Assembly (NCBI GenBank): GCA_033557465.1
Contig: CM066031.1
Location: forward strand, 1,443,116,163 to 1,443,180,162
Source of the DNA: Ichthyophis bannanicus
Lineage: Eukaryota > Chordata > Amphibia > Gymnophiona > Ichthyophiidae
DNA: 64,000 nucleotides
Direction of reading: 5' to 3'
Shown here: positions 10,409-20,018 of the stretch, piece by piece
How positions within the stretch are numbered: position 1 is the first letter of the stretch
Layout of the letters: every line of letters starts with the position of its first letter
Notes under the pieces: generated by a model
Seen by the model: only the letters and a program-made list of their open reading frames with translations
What the model was told of the DNA's origin: nothing
The model's database searches: none
Program-made: the position numbers and the translations under genes

Positions 10409-10462
10409 GTATTGTTAATGCACTACTTTCACCTGAGCAATAAATGGCATGTGGATGCTACT
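10409..10462. repeat. 54-bp direct repeat, right copy, flanking DIRS D
   Basis: Partner of 7523-7576; begins immediately after the presumed terminal GGAGGGACGATGAGGAA of element D. Confidence 0.85.
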
Positions 10463-10650
10463 CAAAATAGCACGTGTTGAACTGAGAATGCTTTATCTTC
10501 TTTTTCTCTCCTTTTGTTTTAAAATTGGATAAAGATAGCCTAGGGGACTATCAGTGCTGAAGGAAAACATGAAAGAAATCTACCCCCCCACCCAGAAATG
10601 AGGTTTAAAGAGAGCTGACAATTCTAGGACAGAGAAAAACAAACATCTAT

Positions 10651-11118
10651 GGTGCCCTTTTATTAAGGTGCACTATGCAGTTAGTGTGGGTTTTGGCATG
10701 TGTTAAGTGCACACAGAGGCCTACAGGAACCATTAGCACAAGGCAAGCACAGTCAGCGCGGGCAGATTTCCGCACTGATAACTGCATGCTGGGGTAGTAA
10801 GCAAGTGGGTTGGGGTGGAGAGTTGGCACGGCGAGTACTGCACAGGTAGTGTGGGGGTAGACACTGCGTGTTAACTGCAACCCTTGCAATTATTTTGGAT
10901 TCACCTAGCGCCATCTCAATAGGTGGAGTCAAGCACACCTGCAGTAATTGTAAATGCTGCTGCAGCATGTTAGGGTACCGTTCCATGCAATAATTGCTAG
11001 GAGCATGCTGGACACACCTCTAGTAGTTGACACGCAGCACTTGCAACTACTGCATGTTAGTTTTTGCGCTAAATGCAAGTTAGGTTTTTACAACTATCGC
11101 ACTTTAGTAGAAGGACCC
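10651..11118. mobile_element. MITE-like element with imperfect terminal inverted repeats
   Basis: Left end GGTGCCCTTTTATTAAGGTG and the reverse complement of the right end, GGGTCCTTCTACTAAAGTG, match imperfectly over about 30 bases. The interior has many TGCA/GCAGTT words and no coding frame of interest. No clear target duplication is visible, so the exact borders are uncertain. Confidence 0.5.
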
Positions 11119-12554
11119 ATGTGTGGCTTGTAGTGTGTCCTGTACTCGTTTTAAAGCACACTTTAGATAGAACATTTAGATCAGAATTGAAACGTGAAGG
11201 GCAGGACATACTCAATTCTGATGGTATTTCAGAAACAACTCTGAGAAAGGTGAGGCCGTTTCTAAAATATGAAAGAGGTGGTTCAGGAACACACAGGGAT
11301 TAATATCTAATGCAGCAGGAGGAGCTGTTTCACAAATATACACATGGAAAAAATTGACAGAAGAAACCCAGCAAATTAAACTTGTGTCAGCATGTCACAA
11401 CATATGTGTAAACGTTGACACTTGCATGTATCTGGGCCATTTTGCAAACATATACATGCAGCCACTCTTAACTACAGAAGCCTTTATTTTTTTTCTCTCA
11501 TTTCAATTTGCAGGGGAAACAGACATTGAGGGATTAAAAGGGGGAGGGGTGGATGTTATCTCCCTTAATCCCTCTTGTAAAGGGCTGGCCAAAAATTAGC
11601 ATTTTAAGGGTGCTGCACCTATTTTTGAGGCTCCATTCTTCTATTTGTTGTTTCTTTTATTTGTCCATATGCATAGGGTCCTTTGCATTTGCAGAAAGAG
11701 CCCTATTGGTTTGGATTCAGACAGGCAGGCAGCAAAGGGAAGCCGTGATCACAGTGAAGGCTGCTGCAGTCTACCTACAGGGATCCCATCTTCGACGGGT
11801 AGAGGACAGCAAGGTTGCAATCACTGTGAAGACTTCTGGTGTCACTCACAAGGATCCCATCTCCTGCTGGCAGAAGAAGAAAGATGGCTGCATTGGGCCT
11901 ATTTGCAAGCCAGGAAAAATGGTCAGACGCAGGGAGAGGCAGATACAAAGAAGGCAGGAGAAATATAAAAGGGGCAGTGGGCTTGTGAAAGGAAAGATAG
12001 AGGTGGGAATGGAGGGCAGAGGGTGAGAGTGCAAAGGTGTTAAAGAGTGAGAGTCTAGGAGGCAGCAGGTGGAGAGAGAACAGTGCAAGGGAATGGAGGT
12101 TGAAGAGATAAATGCATGGGGACAGAAGGTGCAATACCCTACCACCACACACACACAAACTATCTAAAGATAGACATGAATATATAAATAAATAACACCA
12201 GTTATAAAGATGCCTCATACAGCCCTTGCTACCATAACAAGATACACTATCTCCTCTCTTTAAATTCTTCCTTCCCCCACCCAAAGACATATATGAATTT
12301 GCAAACAGAGGAAGAGGAAACATGTTTTGCCACACTAAAAGTATGTTTTTTTAAACCTATCTAAATCCTTATTCATGTCAGGGAGCAGGTGTAAATTCGG
12401 ATGTGGACAAGTTTGGTCTTACACATGCATTCCCTATATGAAATGCTGAATACATGCATAGATTTTTGTCCAACCTAATCCATGCCTCAACAGCCCCACC
12501 ATGCATTTTCGACTTAGTATCGACAGCCACATGTAAACTGGGCCCTTTACACAT
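11119..12554. other. Unassigned, no gene seen
   Basis: Mixed-composition sequence. Plus-strand frames near 11553-12026 and minus-strand frames at 11775-12335 are purine/pyrimidine-skewed shadows of GA-rich DNA, without domains. An approximate internal duplication (AGGGATCCCATCTTCGACGG / AAGGATCCCATCTCCTGCTGG, about 95 bases apart around 11780 and 11850) is visible. Nothing else could be identified. Confidence 0.4.
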
Positions 12555-12713
12555 GGATGCAATTGACATAAGATTTGCCATACTGAGTCAGACCAATGGT
12601 CCATTAAGCTCAGTATTCTGTTTCCAAGAGTGGCCAATCCACTTCACGAGTATCTGGCAGGATCCCAAAAGGTAGACAGATTCCATGCTGCTCACCGCAG
12701 TCCACTTTAATAA
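12555..12713 (-). mobile_element. CR1 LINE, 3' UTR end (first piece)
   Basis: Antisense CR1 3' end: the run TTTGCCATACTGAGTCAGACCA, the CTGTTTCCAAGAGTGGCCAA segment and the following TACC-type text are typical of the CR1 tail found throughout reptiles and amphibians. The LINE is cut at 12713 by the CMC-like element and resumes at 15545. Confidence 0.85.
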
Positions 12714-12840
12714 CACAGGTACACTAAAAAAAAATTTTTTTAAACTGCCTCTAATGTTTCGATTGATTTTTACGTTTTTTGGTGCGCTGAATCCAAATCT
12801 GGTAACCAATTTGCTCCATCACGTACAGATTTTTTGCTAC
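12714..12840. repeat. Left terminal inverted repeat of CMC-like element
   Basis: Starts CACAGGTACACT; contains AACTGCCTC, GCTGAATCCA and CCATCACGT blocks in the same order as the complement of the right end. A run of A then T interrupts the match early on. Confidence 0.75.
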
Positions 12841-13312
12841 ATTGGGTTAGCAGTTTGAGGTGAACGTTTCAGATTGAGTGCGATGAGATAAAAGTTTCTT
12901 GGATGAATTATTTATACTGTTTAGTAGTTATTCAAATAAGAATAAAGAAAATTGTAACAAGGCAGCACATAAGAATAGAGTAATGTCAACAAAACACACT
13001 GTGATGGTAGCAAAATTGTCTGCACTTAAAACAGCCACATACATGTGCACAAACATTGAGCATATAAGAGCGAGGTTAGACACAAAGCAAAGCAAAGAAA
13101 TGTGCAAAAAATGTTGTACAGGTATGTATGTAAGAATAGAAAACGCAAACTGCACCATTGCAATACATGAAGACAAACACCCGATGGTGTGAAAATAAAA
13201 TTCTAATAAATGAGATCCGACACTGTGGTAATAACTAGCAAATTTTTATTTCAAAGTTTAGTAAAAACACGATATTTGTCAACACAGTTTAGATTTTAAA
13301 GTCATTCTTGGG

Positions 13313-15040
13313 TCAATCAATCTCCTGATGAGCCCGTTTCTTCTTCCCCCGAATGCTTCTCTTGGTGCGCTGCTTGGCGTATTTTTCATCTGGGCTTTCC
13401 CGCAGCAGCAACCAGCAGAAATCAGCCATCATAGTGGTGTTCCATCTTCCTTGGTACCTTCTCTCTGCGTCCTTGATGTCCTGGTGAAACCTTTCACCTT
13501 GTTCTTCACTGTACGCCCCCAGGTTTTCGGGAAAGTAGTTCACATGAGAGTGCAAGAAATGGACTTTCAGGCTCATGTTACAGCCTTGTTCTTTGAAGGC
13601 ATTGAGCATCCTGGCAACAATATCCTTATAGTTCTCATCCCGCCTGTTCCCCAAGAATTTGAGAACAACATCCTTGAAGGAATCCCAGGCTTCTTTTTCC
13701 TTCTCAGACATCGTTTCAGCGAATGCTCCATCTGAAATGAGTTTCCTTATATCAGGGCCAACAAACACTCCTTCCTTTAGCTTTGCTTCAGAAAGTCGGG
13801 GGAACTTTGAGCAAAGGTACCGAAAGCACTCACCATCTTTTGGAAGGGACTTGATGAATTGCTTAATGAGACCCAACTTAATGTGGAGAGGTGGTAATAG
13901 AATTTTATCACGAGGTACCAAGCTCTCATGCAGAACATTTTTCTCACCGGGTCTCAAATACTCCCGAATTGGCCAGTCTTTTTTCCCCCAGTGTAGGTCG
14001 CGGGCCCGGCTATCCCACAAGCAAAGGAAGCAGGGATATTTGGTGAAACCGGATTGCTGCCCTAATAGCATGGATAGAATTTTAAAGTCTCCACAAATCA
14101 TCCACTTATGCTCATCATAACGAATCTTCTGAAGAATCAGGGCCAAATTCTCATATTTTTCTTGGAGAATAACAGAGTGAGCAATAGGAACTGAAGCGAA
14201 TGTGTTGCCATTATGAAGAAGAACACCTTTTATGCTGTCTTTTGACGAATCAATGAACAGCCGCCATTCAGCAGGATCATACTTGAGTTTAAACTTTTCC
14301 ATCACTCCGTATATATCGTTGCAAAATACCAAATCTTTCTCTTTGCTGAAATACTTCAAAAATTGTGTCTCGCGGTTGCGGTACCAATAAAAAGTTGTTC
14401 CTGGTGACAATAGATTTTTCTGTTTAAGCCGAGAACCTAGCAGTTGGGCAGCATCTTTTGGGAGTCCTAAATCCCGGACTAAATCATTCAATTCAGCTTG
14501 AGAGAAAAGTTCAGGTTTCGGATCTGGTTCAGTTTCAAACTCGGAAGTACTGGACTCATCGGGAAAAGCCATCTGATGAGTCTCATCATGATCAGAACCG
14601 TCCACACAAATATGATCCAAAGATTTTGATGGTTCAGGCACAGGTACTTCGTTGCTATGAGGCATAGGCCTAATTGCTGAGGGAAGGTTGGGGTAACTTA
14701 TTACGTTCTTAATTTTTAAGTTGTATCCCTTCACAATGCAAGAGCAAAAATAGCAGTCACTGCTGTGGTCTCTTTGTTCACGCCACATCATAGGTATTCT
14801 GAAACGAAATGCTTGTTTTTTACCTTTCATCCATAAGCGTAGATCTTCCTCACATGTCTTGCACACTTTGTGAGGAGCCCACGGTTTGTCTTGATCGCCT
14901 AACTTCAAACCGAAATAGGCGAAATATACTTTTTTAATAAATGCAGAAATGTTCCTCTGCCGCTTTTTCACGGTATATTCCCCACAAATAAAACAAAAAC
15001 TGTCCGGAGAGTTGACGCAACCTCTGGCTCTGTGAGCCAT
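13313..15040 (-). CDS. Putative DDE-type transposase, intact 575-aa frame
   Basis: Start chosen at the ATG at 15040 (MAHRARGC); the frame continues upstream to 15292, but those 84 residues are low-quality. The N-terminus has a C2-C2 cluster (Cys16/Cys19 and Cys60/Cys63, motifs CFIC and CKTC), likely a zinc-binding DNA-recognition domain, with more cysteines at 96-101. The core has candidate acidic catalytic residues at Asp264 (FIDSS), Asp318 (CGDFK) and Glu513 or Glu516 (SEEQGERFHQ), with a CFLC pair at 337-340. I recognise this as a protein family common in animal genomes and usually left as uncharacterized. The basic tail fits a DNA-binding protein. Its position between inverted repeats shows it is a transposon gene rather than a host gene. 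The frame has no stop or shift, so the insertion may be recent. A degenerate relative lies at 24015-24990. The catalytic assignment is inference. Confidence 0.72.
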   Translation of the reverse strand: MAHRARGCVNSPDSFCFICGEYTVKKRQRNISAFIKKVYFAYFGLKLGDQDKPWAPHKVCKTCEEDLRLWMKGKKQAFRFRIPMMWREQRDHSSDCYFCSCIVKGYNLKIKNVISYPNLPSAIRPMPHSNEVPVPEPSKSLDHICVDGSDHDETHQMAFPDESSTSEFETEPDPKPELFSQAELNDLVRDLGLPKDAAQLLGSRLKQKNLLSPGTTFYWYRNRETQFLKYFSKEKDLVFCNDIYGVMEKFKLKYDPAEWRLFIDSSKDSIKGVLLHNGNTFASVPIAHSVILQEKYENLALILQKIRYDEHKWMICGDFKILSMLLGQQSGFTKYPCFLCLWDSRARDLHWGKKDWPIREYLRPGEKNVLHESLVPRDKILLPPLHIKLGLIKQFIKSLPKDGECFRYLCSKFPRLSEAKLKEGVFVGPDIRKLISDGAFAETMSEKEKEAWDSFKDVVLKFLGNRRDENYKDIVARMLNAFKEQGCNMSLKVHFLHSHVNYFPENLGAYSEEQGERFHQDIKDAERRYQGRWNTTMMADFCWLLLRESPDEKYAKQRTKRSIRGKKKRAHQEID

Positions 15041-15419
15041 CACAAATACACAGCACTGCAAACTACAACTGTAGTGAACCACTTCGGAATAAAGCTGAAT
15101 TACGACTGAGCAAACAAAAGGTAATAATGAACTTGCAAGAAACTGAAATTTGACAGGAACGTTCATGTTGCAACCACCGTGTTTGAGCGAGCGAACGAGG
15201 CGTGGCGAACAGGAAAGAACATGCGCCAGCGCGAGTACTGGATTTAGCCCCCCGCCTCCCAATTGTCCTGTTAGTGTATAAAATGAATACAAAACACTCT
15301 AAAATATCATGAGGGAGTGTTTCTAGTTAGTTAACCATTACAACCTCTATTTTGAGCCAAGAAAATAAACTGCAGTCGGCTAAAAAGAAATTATGTGAAC
15401 ATTCCTTATATGGGTAAGA

Positions 15420-15544
15420 AATCTAATTTTGCAAGAAAACGTGACGTGATGGAACATTTTGGCTATTTTTCCTGGATTCAGCAGCCCAAAATCTATAGGA
15501 ATCAGTTGCAAAACTGGAGGCAGTTTTTTGGTAGTGTACCTGTG
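15420..15544. repeat. Right terminal inverted repeat of CMC-like element
   Basis: Ends AGTGTACCTGTG, the complement of the left end. It is followed by TAATGTTTAG, where CR1 resumes. Confidence 0.75.
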
Positions 15545-16100
15545 TAATGTTTAGGGGCACTTCCTCCAGGAACTTGTCCAAACCTTTTTTTTAACCTAGC
15601 TACACTAACAGCCTTTACTACATCCTCTAGCAATGAATTACAGAACTTAATTCTGTGTTAGAAGATCAGCAATGCAATGGATGCAACAGCAGCAGCTATG
15701 GATGTCACTCCATCAAAAATAAGCCGTCTGACTGAAGAATGAACACAATTTAAGACAACCCTCCACAGGGTCACCATGAGTCGACCAACTCGACAGCACT
15801 TAAAAATAAGTGTCTTAAATGTACTACTTTGTACCTTCATTGCATATTCCCTAGTCTTTATATTTTTTGAAGGAGTAAACTGCTGATTCACATCAACTCA
15901 TTCTACTCCGTTCATATTTTATAGACTTCTACCATATCTCCCCTCAGCCAACTCTTCTCCAAGCTGACAAGACAAATTTTTTAAGCCTTTCCTCAAAGGG
16001 ATATACTTCCATCACCTTTATCACTTTAGTAATCCTTCTCTGTACCTTTTCCAATTCTGCTAGATCTTTTTATTTATTTTTTTAGATGCAGCAACCAGAA
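15545..16100 (-). mobile_element. CR1 LINE, 3' region (second piece)
   Basis: Continues the CR1 begun at 12555: CACTTCCTCCAGGAACTTGTCC, the ATCCTCTAGCAATGAATT segment, CTACCATATCTCCCCTCAGC, then CTTCTCTGTACCTTTTCCAA. All are classic antisense CR1 landmarks. Around 15665-15830 the text departs from the usual CR1 order, so a small insertion or strong divergence is likely. It stops at CCAGAA, where an L2-like tail is inserted. Confidence 0.85.
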
Positions 16101-16425
16101 CCTTGCTCCTTCCAACTGGCAGCACCCTTTGCTTGGAATAGTCTTCCTATCTCTGTGTGCCTGGCGTCCTCCCTTGCCATTTTCAAGTCCAGACTAAAAT
16201 CCCACCTCTTCACTATTGCTTTCCATTCCTGTCTTACCCTATCTTAATCTCTCTATCAACATTTGCTTACTTTGTCCTGTAATTTTTTGTTATTTGTATT
16301 ATGTAACTTATTTTGTTTTCTGTCTTATTAGATTGTGAGCTCTGATGAGCAGGGACTGTCTCTCTTCTATGTTTGTACAGCACTTAAGTTGTGGCGCTTT
16401 ATAAAAGTCTATAATAATAATAATA
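16101..16425 (+). mobile_element. L2-like LINE/SINE 3' tail with (AAT)n end
   Basis: Plus-strand tail ending in ATTGTGAGCTCTGATGAGCA, GGGACTGTCTCT, TGTACAGCACTTAAG and GGCGCTTTATAAA, then an AAT microsatellite. This text is typical of L2-clade 3' ends. It splits CR1 between CCAGAA and TTGCACGCAATACTCAAG, which join in unbroken CR1. Confidence 0.8.
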
Positions 16426-16453
16426 ATTGCACGCAATACTCAAGGTGCAGTAA
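16426..16453 (-). mobile_element. CR1 LINE (third, short piece)
   Basis: The words CAATACTCAAGGTGCAGT continue CR1 after the L2-like tail. The LINE is interrupted again at about 16453 by DIRS B and resumes at 22109 with ACAGAGGCATTATGA. Confidence 0.75.
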
Positions 16454-16643
16454 AGCACAGTTACTTACCTGTAACAGGTGATCTCTGGGAACAGCAGGAA
16501 TAAGTCTTCACATATGGGTATCGTCGGTACAGACGGAGCCTGTGAGGGAACGCTCCCCGGCGTCCAGAAAGAAAGCTTTTGGGAGCATCCCACAGCGCCT
16601 GCGCGCTGCCTTCCCGCCTTTCCTAACCGCCTCTCTCCAGTTC
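16454..16643. repeat. Left inverted terminal repeat of DIRS B
   Basis: Starts AGCACAGTTACTTACCTG as in element A and mirrors 21945-22108 up to CTCCAGTTC. Compared with A, the outer GTCCTCACTTATGGG reads GTCTTCACATATGGG. Confidence 0.9.
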
Positions 16644-16729
16644 GAGTTTTTAAGCTGAGACAAAGAGAGAGAGAGAGGAAAGGAAAGATAGATAGAGAGA
16701 TACAACTCCTAGGGGAGGTGGGTGGGTTG

Positions 16730-16830
16730 TGAAGACTTATTCCTGCTGTTCCCAGAGATCACCTGTTACAGGTAAGTAACTGTGCTATCTCCAGGAACAA
16801 GCAGGAATGAGTCTTCACATATGGGGACTC
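16730..16830. repeat. Internal complementary region of DIRS B
   Basis: Joins complements of both outer ends at GTGCT|ATCTCC, exactly as in element A. It includes CAGGTAAGT on the plus strand. Confidence 0.9.
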
Positions 16831-16835
16831 CCCAG

Positions 16836-17990
16836 CTAGAGATGCCAGGGAGATCTCCAAGGTTGTGAGTCCCTGAGAAGGGCTCTACCTCCCCCTATGG
16901 ATCTCAGGCATCCAACCAGAGATGGGGGTAGGAGTTGATTAGGTATGGAACAGGTGTTTGAGAACAGCCTGACCAAACAAGGCATCCCGGCGGGAGTCCT
17001 TGTCCAAGCAGTAATGGGCTGTGAAGGTATAAACCAAGGCCCGGTGGCCGCTCGACAGATCTGGTCGATGGACACAGAATTTAGATGAGCCATAGAGGCT
17101 GCCATGGCCCTCACAAAGTGAGCTGTGACATGGCCCTCCAGAGAAAGGTTCTTACTCTGGTAGGCGAAGGAAATACACTGAGCAATCCAATTGGACACAG
17201 AGTTCTCTTAGAGACTGGAAATCCTAAATGAGAGGGATCAAAAGCAACAAATAGTTGAGAGGACTTTCTATGTTGCTGTGTCCTTTGTAAGTAAAAAGCA
17301 AGTGCTCTCTTACAATCCAGGGTATGAAGATTCCTCTCTGCACTTGATGCATGTGGTCCTGGCAAAAAGACAGGTAAATACACCTCCTGGTTCAGATGAA
17401 AAGGTGAGACCACTTTAGGCATAAAGTGTGGATTAGTCCTGAGGACTACCTTGTCATGATGGAACCTTGTATAAGGAGGATTAGCCACCAAGGCTTGCAG
17501 CTCACTGATACGGCGAGCTGAGGTGACTGCAATGATAAAAATAACCTTCCAGGAAAGGAATTTCAAGGAGGTAGTGGCTAAGGGTTCAAAGGGTGGCTTC
17601 ATAAGCTGGCCAAGAACCAAATTCAAATCCCATGCCACTGGAGGTGGTCTAATGGGAGGTTTGGTTAAAAGAAGGCCTCTCATGAATCTTGCAATAAGAG
17701 GATGAAAGGAAATAGGATGTCCATTGAGAGGCTTAAGGGATGCTGCAATAGCACTCAAATGGACTCTTACTGAATTCGTTTTAAGGCCTGCATGGGATAA
17801 ATGCAGCAAATACTCTAGTAAAGAATTCAAAGGTATTGCAAGAGGGTTAAGACCCTTCTCTGCACACCAAATGGTAAACCTTTTCCATTTAAAAGCATAG
17901 GAACATCTAGTGGAAGGCTTTCTGGAAGCATGAAGGATATCCTTCACCTGCTGAGAAAGATGCAAATCTTGAAGGTCTGGGCCTTCAGCA
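16836..17990 (-). pseudogene. DIRS tyrosine recombinase (element B), frameshifted
   Basis: The N-terminal part and the first catalytic arginine (SARRISEL) are in the frame that runs 18562-17111. After KRTL the reading leaves frame near 17200 and continues in the frame 17198-16836, which holds QCISFAYQS and the HFVR motif (His and Arg retained). A further shift after CRAAT destroys the segment carrying the nucleophilic tyrosine. The enzyme is dead in this copy. Amino-acid identity with element A is high, so A and B are one family. Confidence 0.88.
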
Positions 17991-20018
17991 ACCAGGCTCT
18001 GAGATGAAGAGACTGGGGACTTGGGTGCCACAACATTCCCTCCTCCTGGGACAGGAGGTCTGGAGCAGATCCCAAGTCCAGGGAGGGAGCTTGAGAGAGA
18101 TGAAGTAAAGGGTACCACACTTGGTGTGGCCAACGTGGAGCTTTGAGGATCATAGACCCCTTGTCTCTCTGAAGCTTGAACAGTGTTTTGGAAATTAGGG
18201 GAATGGGTGGAAAGGCATAGAGGAAGTCTTGTCCCCAGTGGAGGAGGAAGGCATCCCTGGCCTGAACTCCCTGACACAGAATCCTGGAACAGAACCGGGG
18301 AAGTTTGGCATTCCACAGACTTGCAAACAGGTCTATGTCCGGGGTTCCCCAAGTTTGAAAGACCCTGGTTATCTGGTCCCCATGGAGGGACCATTCGTGT
18401 GGAAGCAGAACTCGACTGAGTCTGTCTGCCCAAGAGTTTTGAACCCCTGGAAGATACACTGCCATGAGATGAATTTGATGCTCTCTGGCAAAGGCCCACA
18501 ATCTCAAAGCTTCGTTGCAAAGCGACAGAGCCAGTCCCGCCCTGCTTGTTCACGTAGAACATGGCTACTTGGTTGTCCGTGTAGATGAGGACTGTCTTGT
18601 AGCTGAGCAGGGTGTGGAAGACTCAGAGCTAGAAGAATTGCTCTGAGCTCTAAGAGGTTGATATGTAGAGATGTCTCCTGTGGAGACCAGATTCCCTGGG
18701 TGGAGAGATCTTGTAGATGAGCTCCCCAACCCTTTGGGGAGGCATCTGTTGTAAGGTTTGCTTGGGGTAGCAACTGTTGAAAGGGGGACCCCAGCAACAG
18801 ATTTTGAGTGGACTTCCACCACTGGAGGGACCAAAAGAGGCGATTGGAGGTTGCTATTTTGTCTGACAGGCAACCTGATGCCTGGGTCCATTGGGTGGAC
18901 AGAGTCCACTGAGCTGCCCTCATGTGAAGGCGAGCGTAAGGAACCACATGCACGGTGGATGCCATGTGGCCTAACAGTTGTAACATCTCTCGAGCAGTTA
19001 AATGGGATTTTAACTGAATTTGAGAGGCTAACTGCACCAAGCGTAGGCAACGGGCCTGGGGAAGATAGGCTCTTGCAGTTGTGGTATCCAGCAAGGTCCC
19101 TATGAACTCCAATGACTGAGTAGGGGTGAGTTGTGATTTTGGGATGTTTATTACAAGTCCCAGATACTGAAGAACACACCTTGTGCAGACTAGGGAAGCC
19201 TGGGCCTCTGACTGGGATGGAGCTCAGATGAGCCAGTCGTCCAGATATGGGAATACAAAAATTCCTAGAGTGCGTAGAAATGCAGCTACTACTGCCATGC
19301 ATTTTGTGAACACTCTTGGAGCAGAGGCCAGACCGAAAGGAAGCACTCTGTATTGGTAGTGCTTTCCCTGATAAAGGAACCGAAGGAACCTTCTGTGTGT
19401 TGGATGGATGAGGACATGGGTGTATGCATCCTTGAGATCTAGAGAACAAAGCCAATCCTGACTCTGAAGGTATGGAAGGAGAGCACCTAGAGAAATCATC
19501 TTGAATTTCTCCTTGCATAGAAACTTGTTCAATTCTCTGAGATCTAATATGGGTCTGTAGCCCCCTGTTTTCTTTGGGATAAGAAAATAGGGGGAGTAGA
19601 ACCCTGAACCCTGTTGAAGAAGGGGTACTTTTTCTATTGCCCTTTGGGCAAGAAGGGTAGCAATCTCCTGACCCAGAAGGTCGAGGAGAGATGTTGGAGA
19701 ATTGAACTGTCTCACCATGGTGTGAGGGGGAAGGTTTAAGAAATTAAGCTTGTACCCCTCCCTTATGATGGAGAGGGTCCATTGCTCTGCTGTGATTTGT
19801 TCCCATCTGGGAGCAAAGTGAGCTAACCTTCCTGGAATGGTGAGAGGCTCTGGTTCTTCTAGAGCCAGAAAGGCTAAGTTCTCTAGTTGTAAGTCAAAGG
19901 CCCTGAGGAGGCTGAGGCTGTTGGGCCGTAGCAGTCCTTGCAGCCTTAGGCTTGGCTTGTTTAGGTTGTTGCTGACGCTTTGCAGCAAAACGACCTGCAG
20001 AAGATGCCTGGTGACCAT
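17944..20018 (-). pseudogene. DIRS reverse transcriptase-RNase H (element B), stop and frameshifts
   Basis: RT begins in the frame 20018-19224 (GRLAHFAPRWEQI, SLDLKDAYTHVL, LPFGLASAP, YLDDWLI) and halts at a TGA right after YLDDWLI, where element A has CGA (Arg). That C-to-T change is a CpG-type decay. The remainder continues in other frames: 19112-18504 (connection and RNase H with TTDAS and LLELRA) and 18507-17944 (ADRLSR, DIDLFAS, FLYAFPPIPLI). At least two frameshifts therefore follow the stop. Motif order equals that of element A. Confidence 0.9.

Larger units (their letters stand above)
12714..15544 (-). mobile_element. CMC/Chapaev3-like DNA transposon, apparently complete
   Basis: A 2.8-kb cut-and-paste element inserted into CR1. 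Its terminal inverted repeats begin CACAGGTACACT on both sides and remain recognisable for about 120 bases (shared GCTGAATCCA and CCATCACGT blocks). The bases flanking the termini are TAA on both sides, a candidate 3-bp target duplication. CAC-starting repeats with a 3-bp duplication fit the CMC superfamily, Chapaev3 group; this classification is inference. It contains one open transposase-like gene. Confidence 0.75.

Noticed and set aside
11553..12335. Overlapping frames of 157 and 186 aa as possible host exons
   Set aside because: Both strands open in GA/CT-skewed DNA, without domains, splice context or codon bias I could recognise.
13313..15292. Host gene encoding a zinc-finger protein
   Set aside because: The frame is bracketed by terminal inverted repeats inside an interrupted CR1 and has a degenerate relative nearby.
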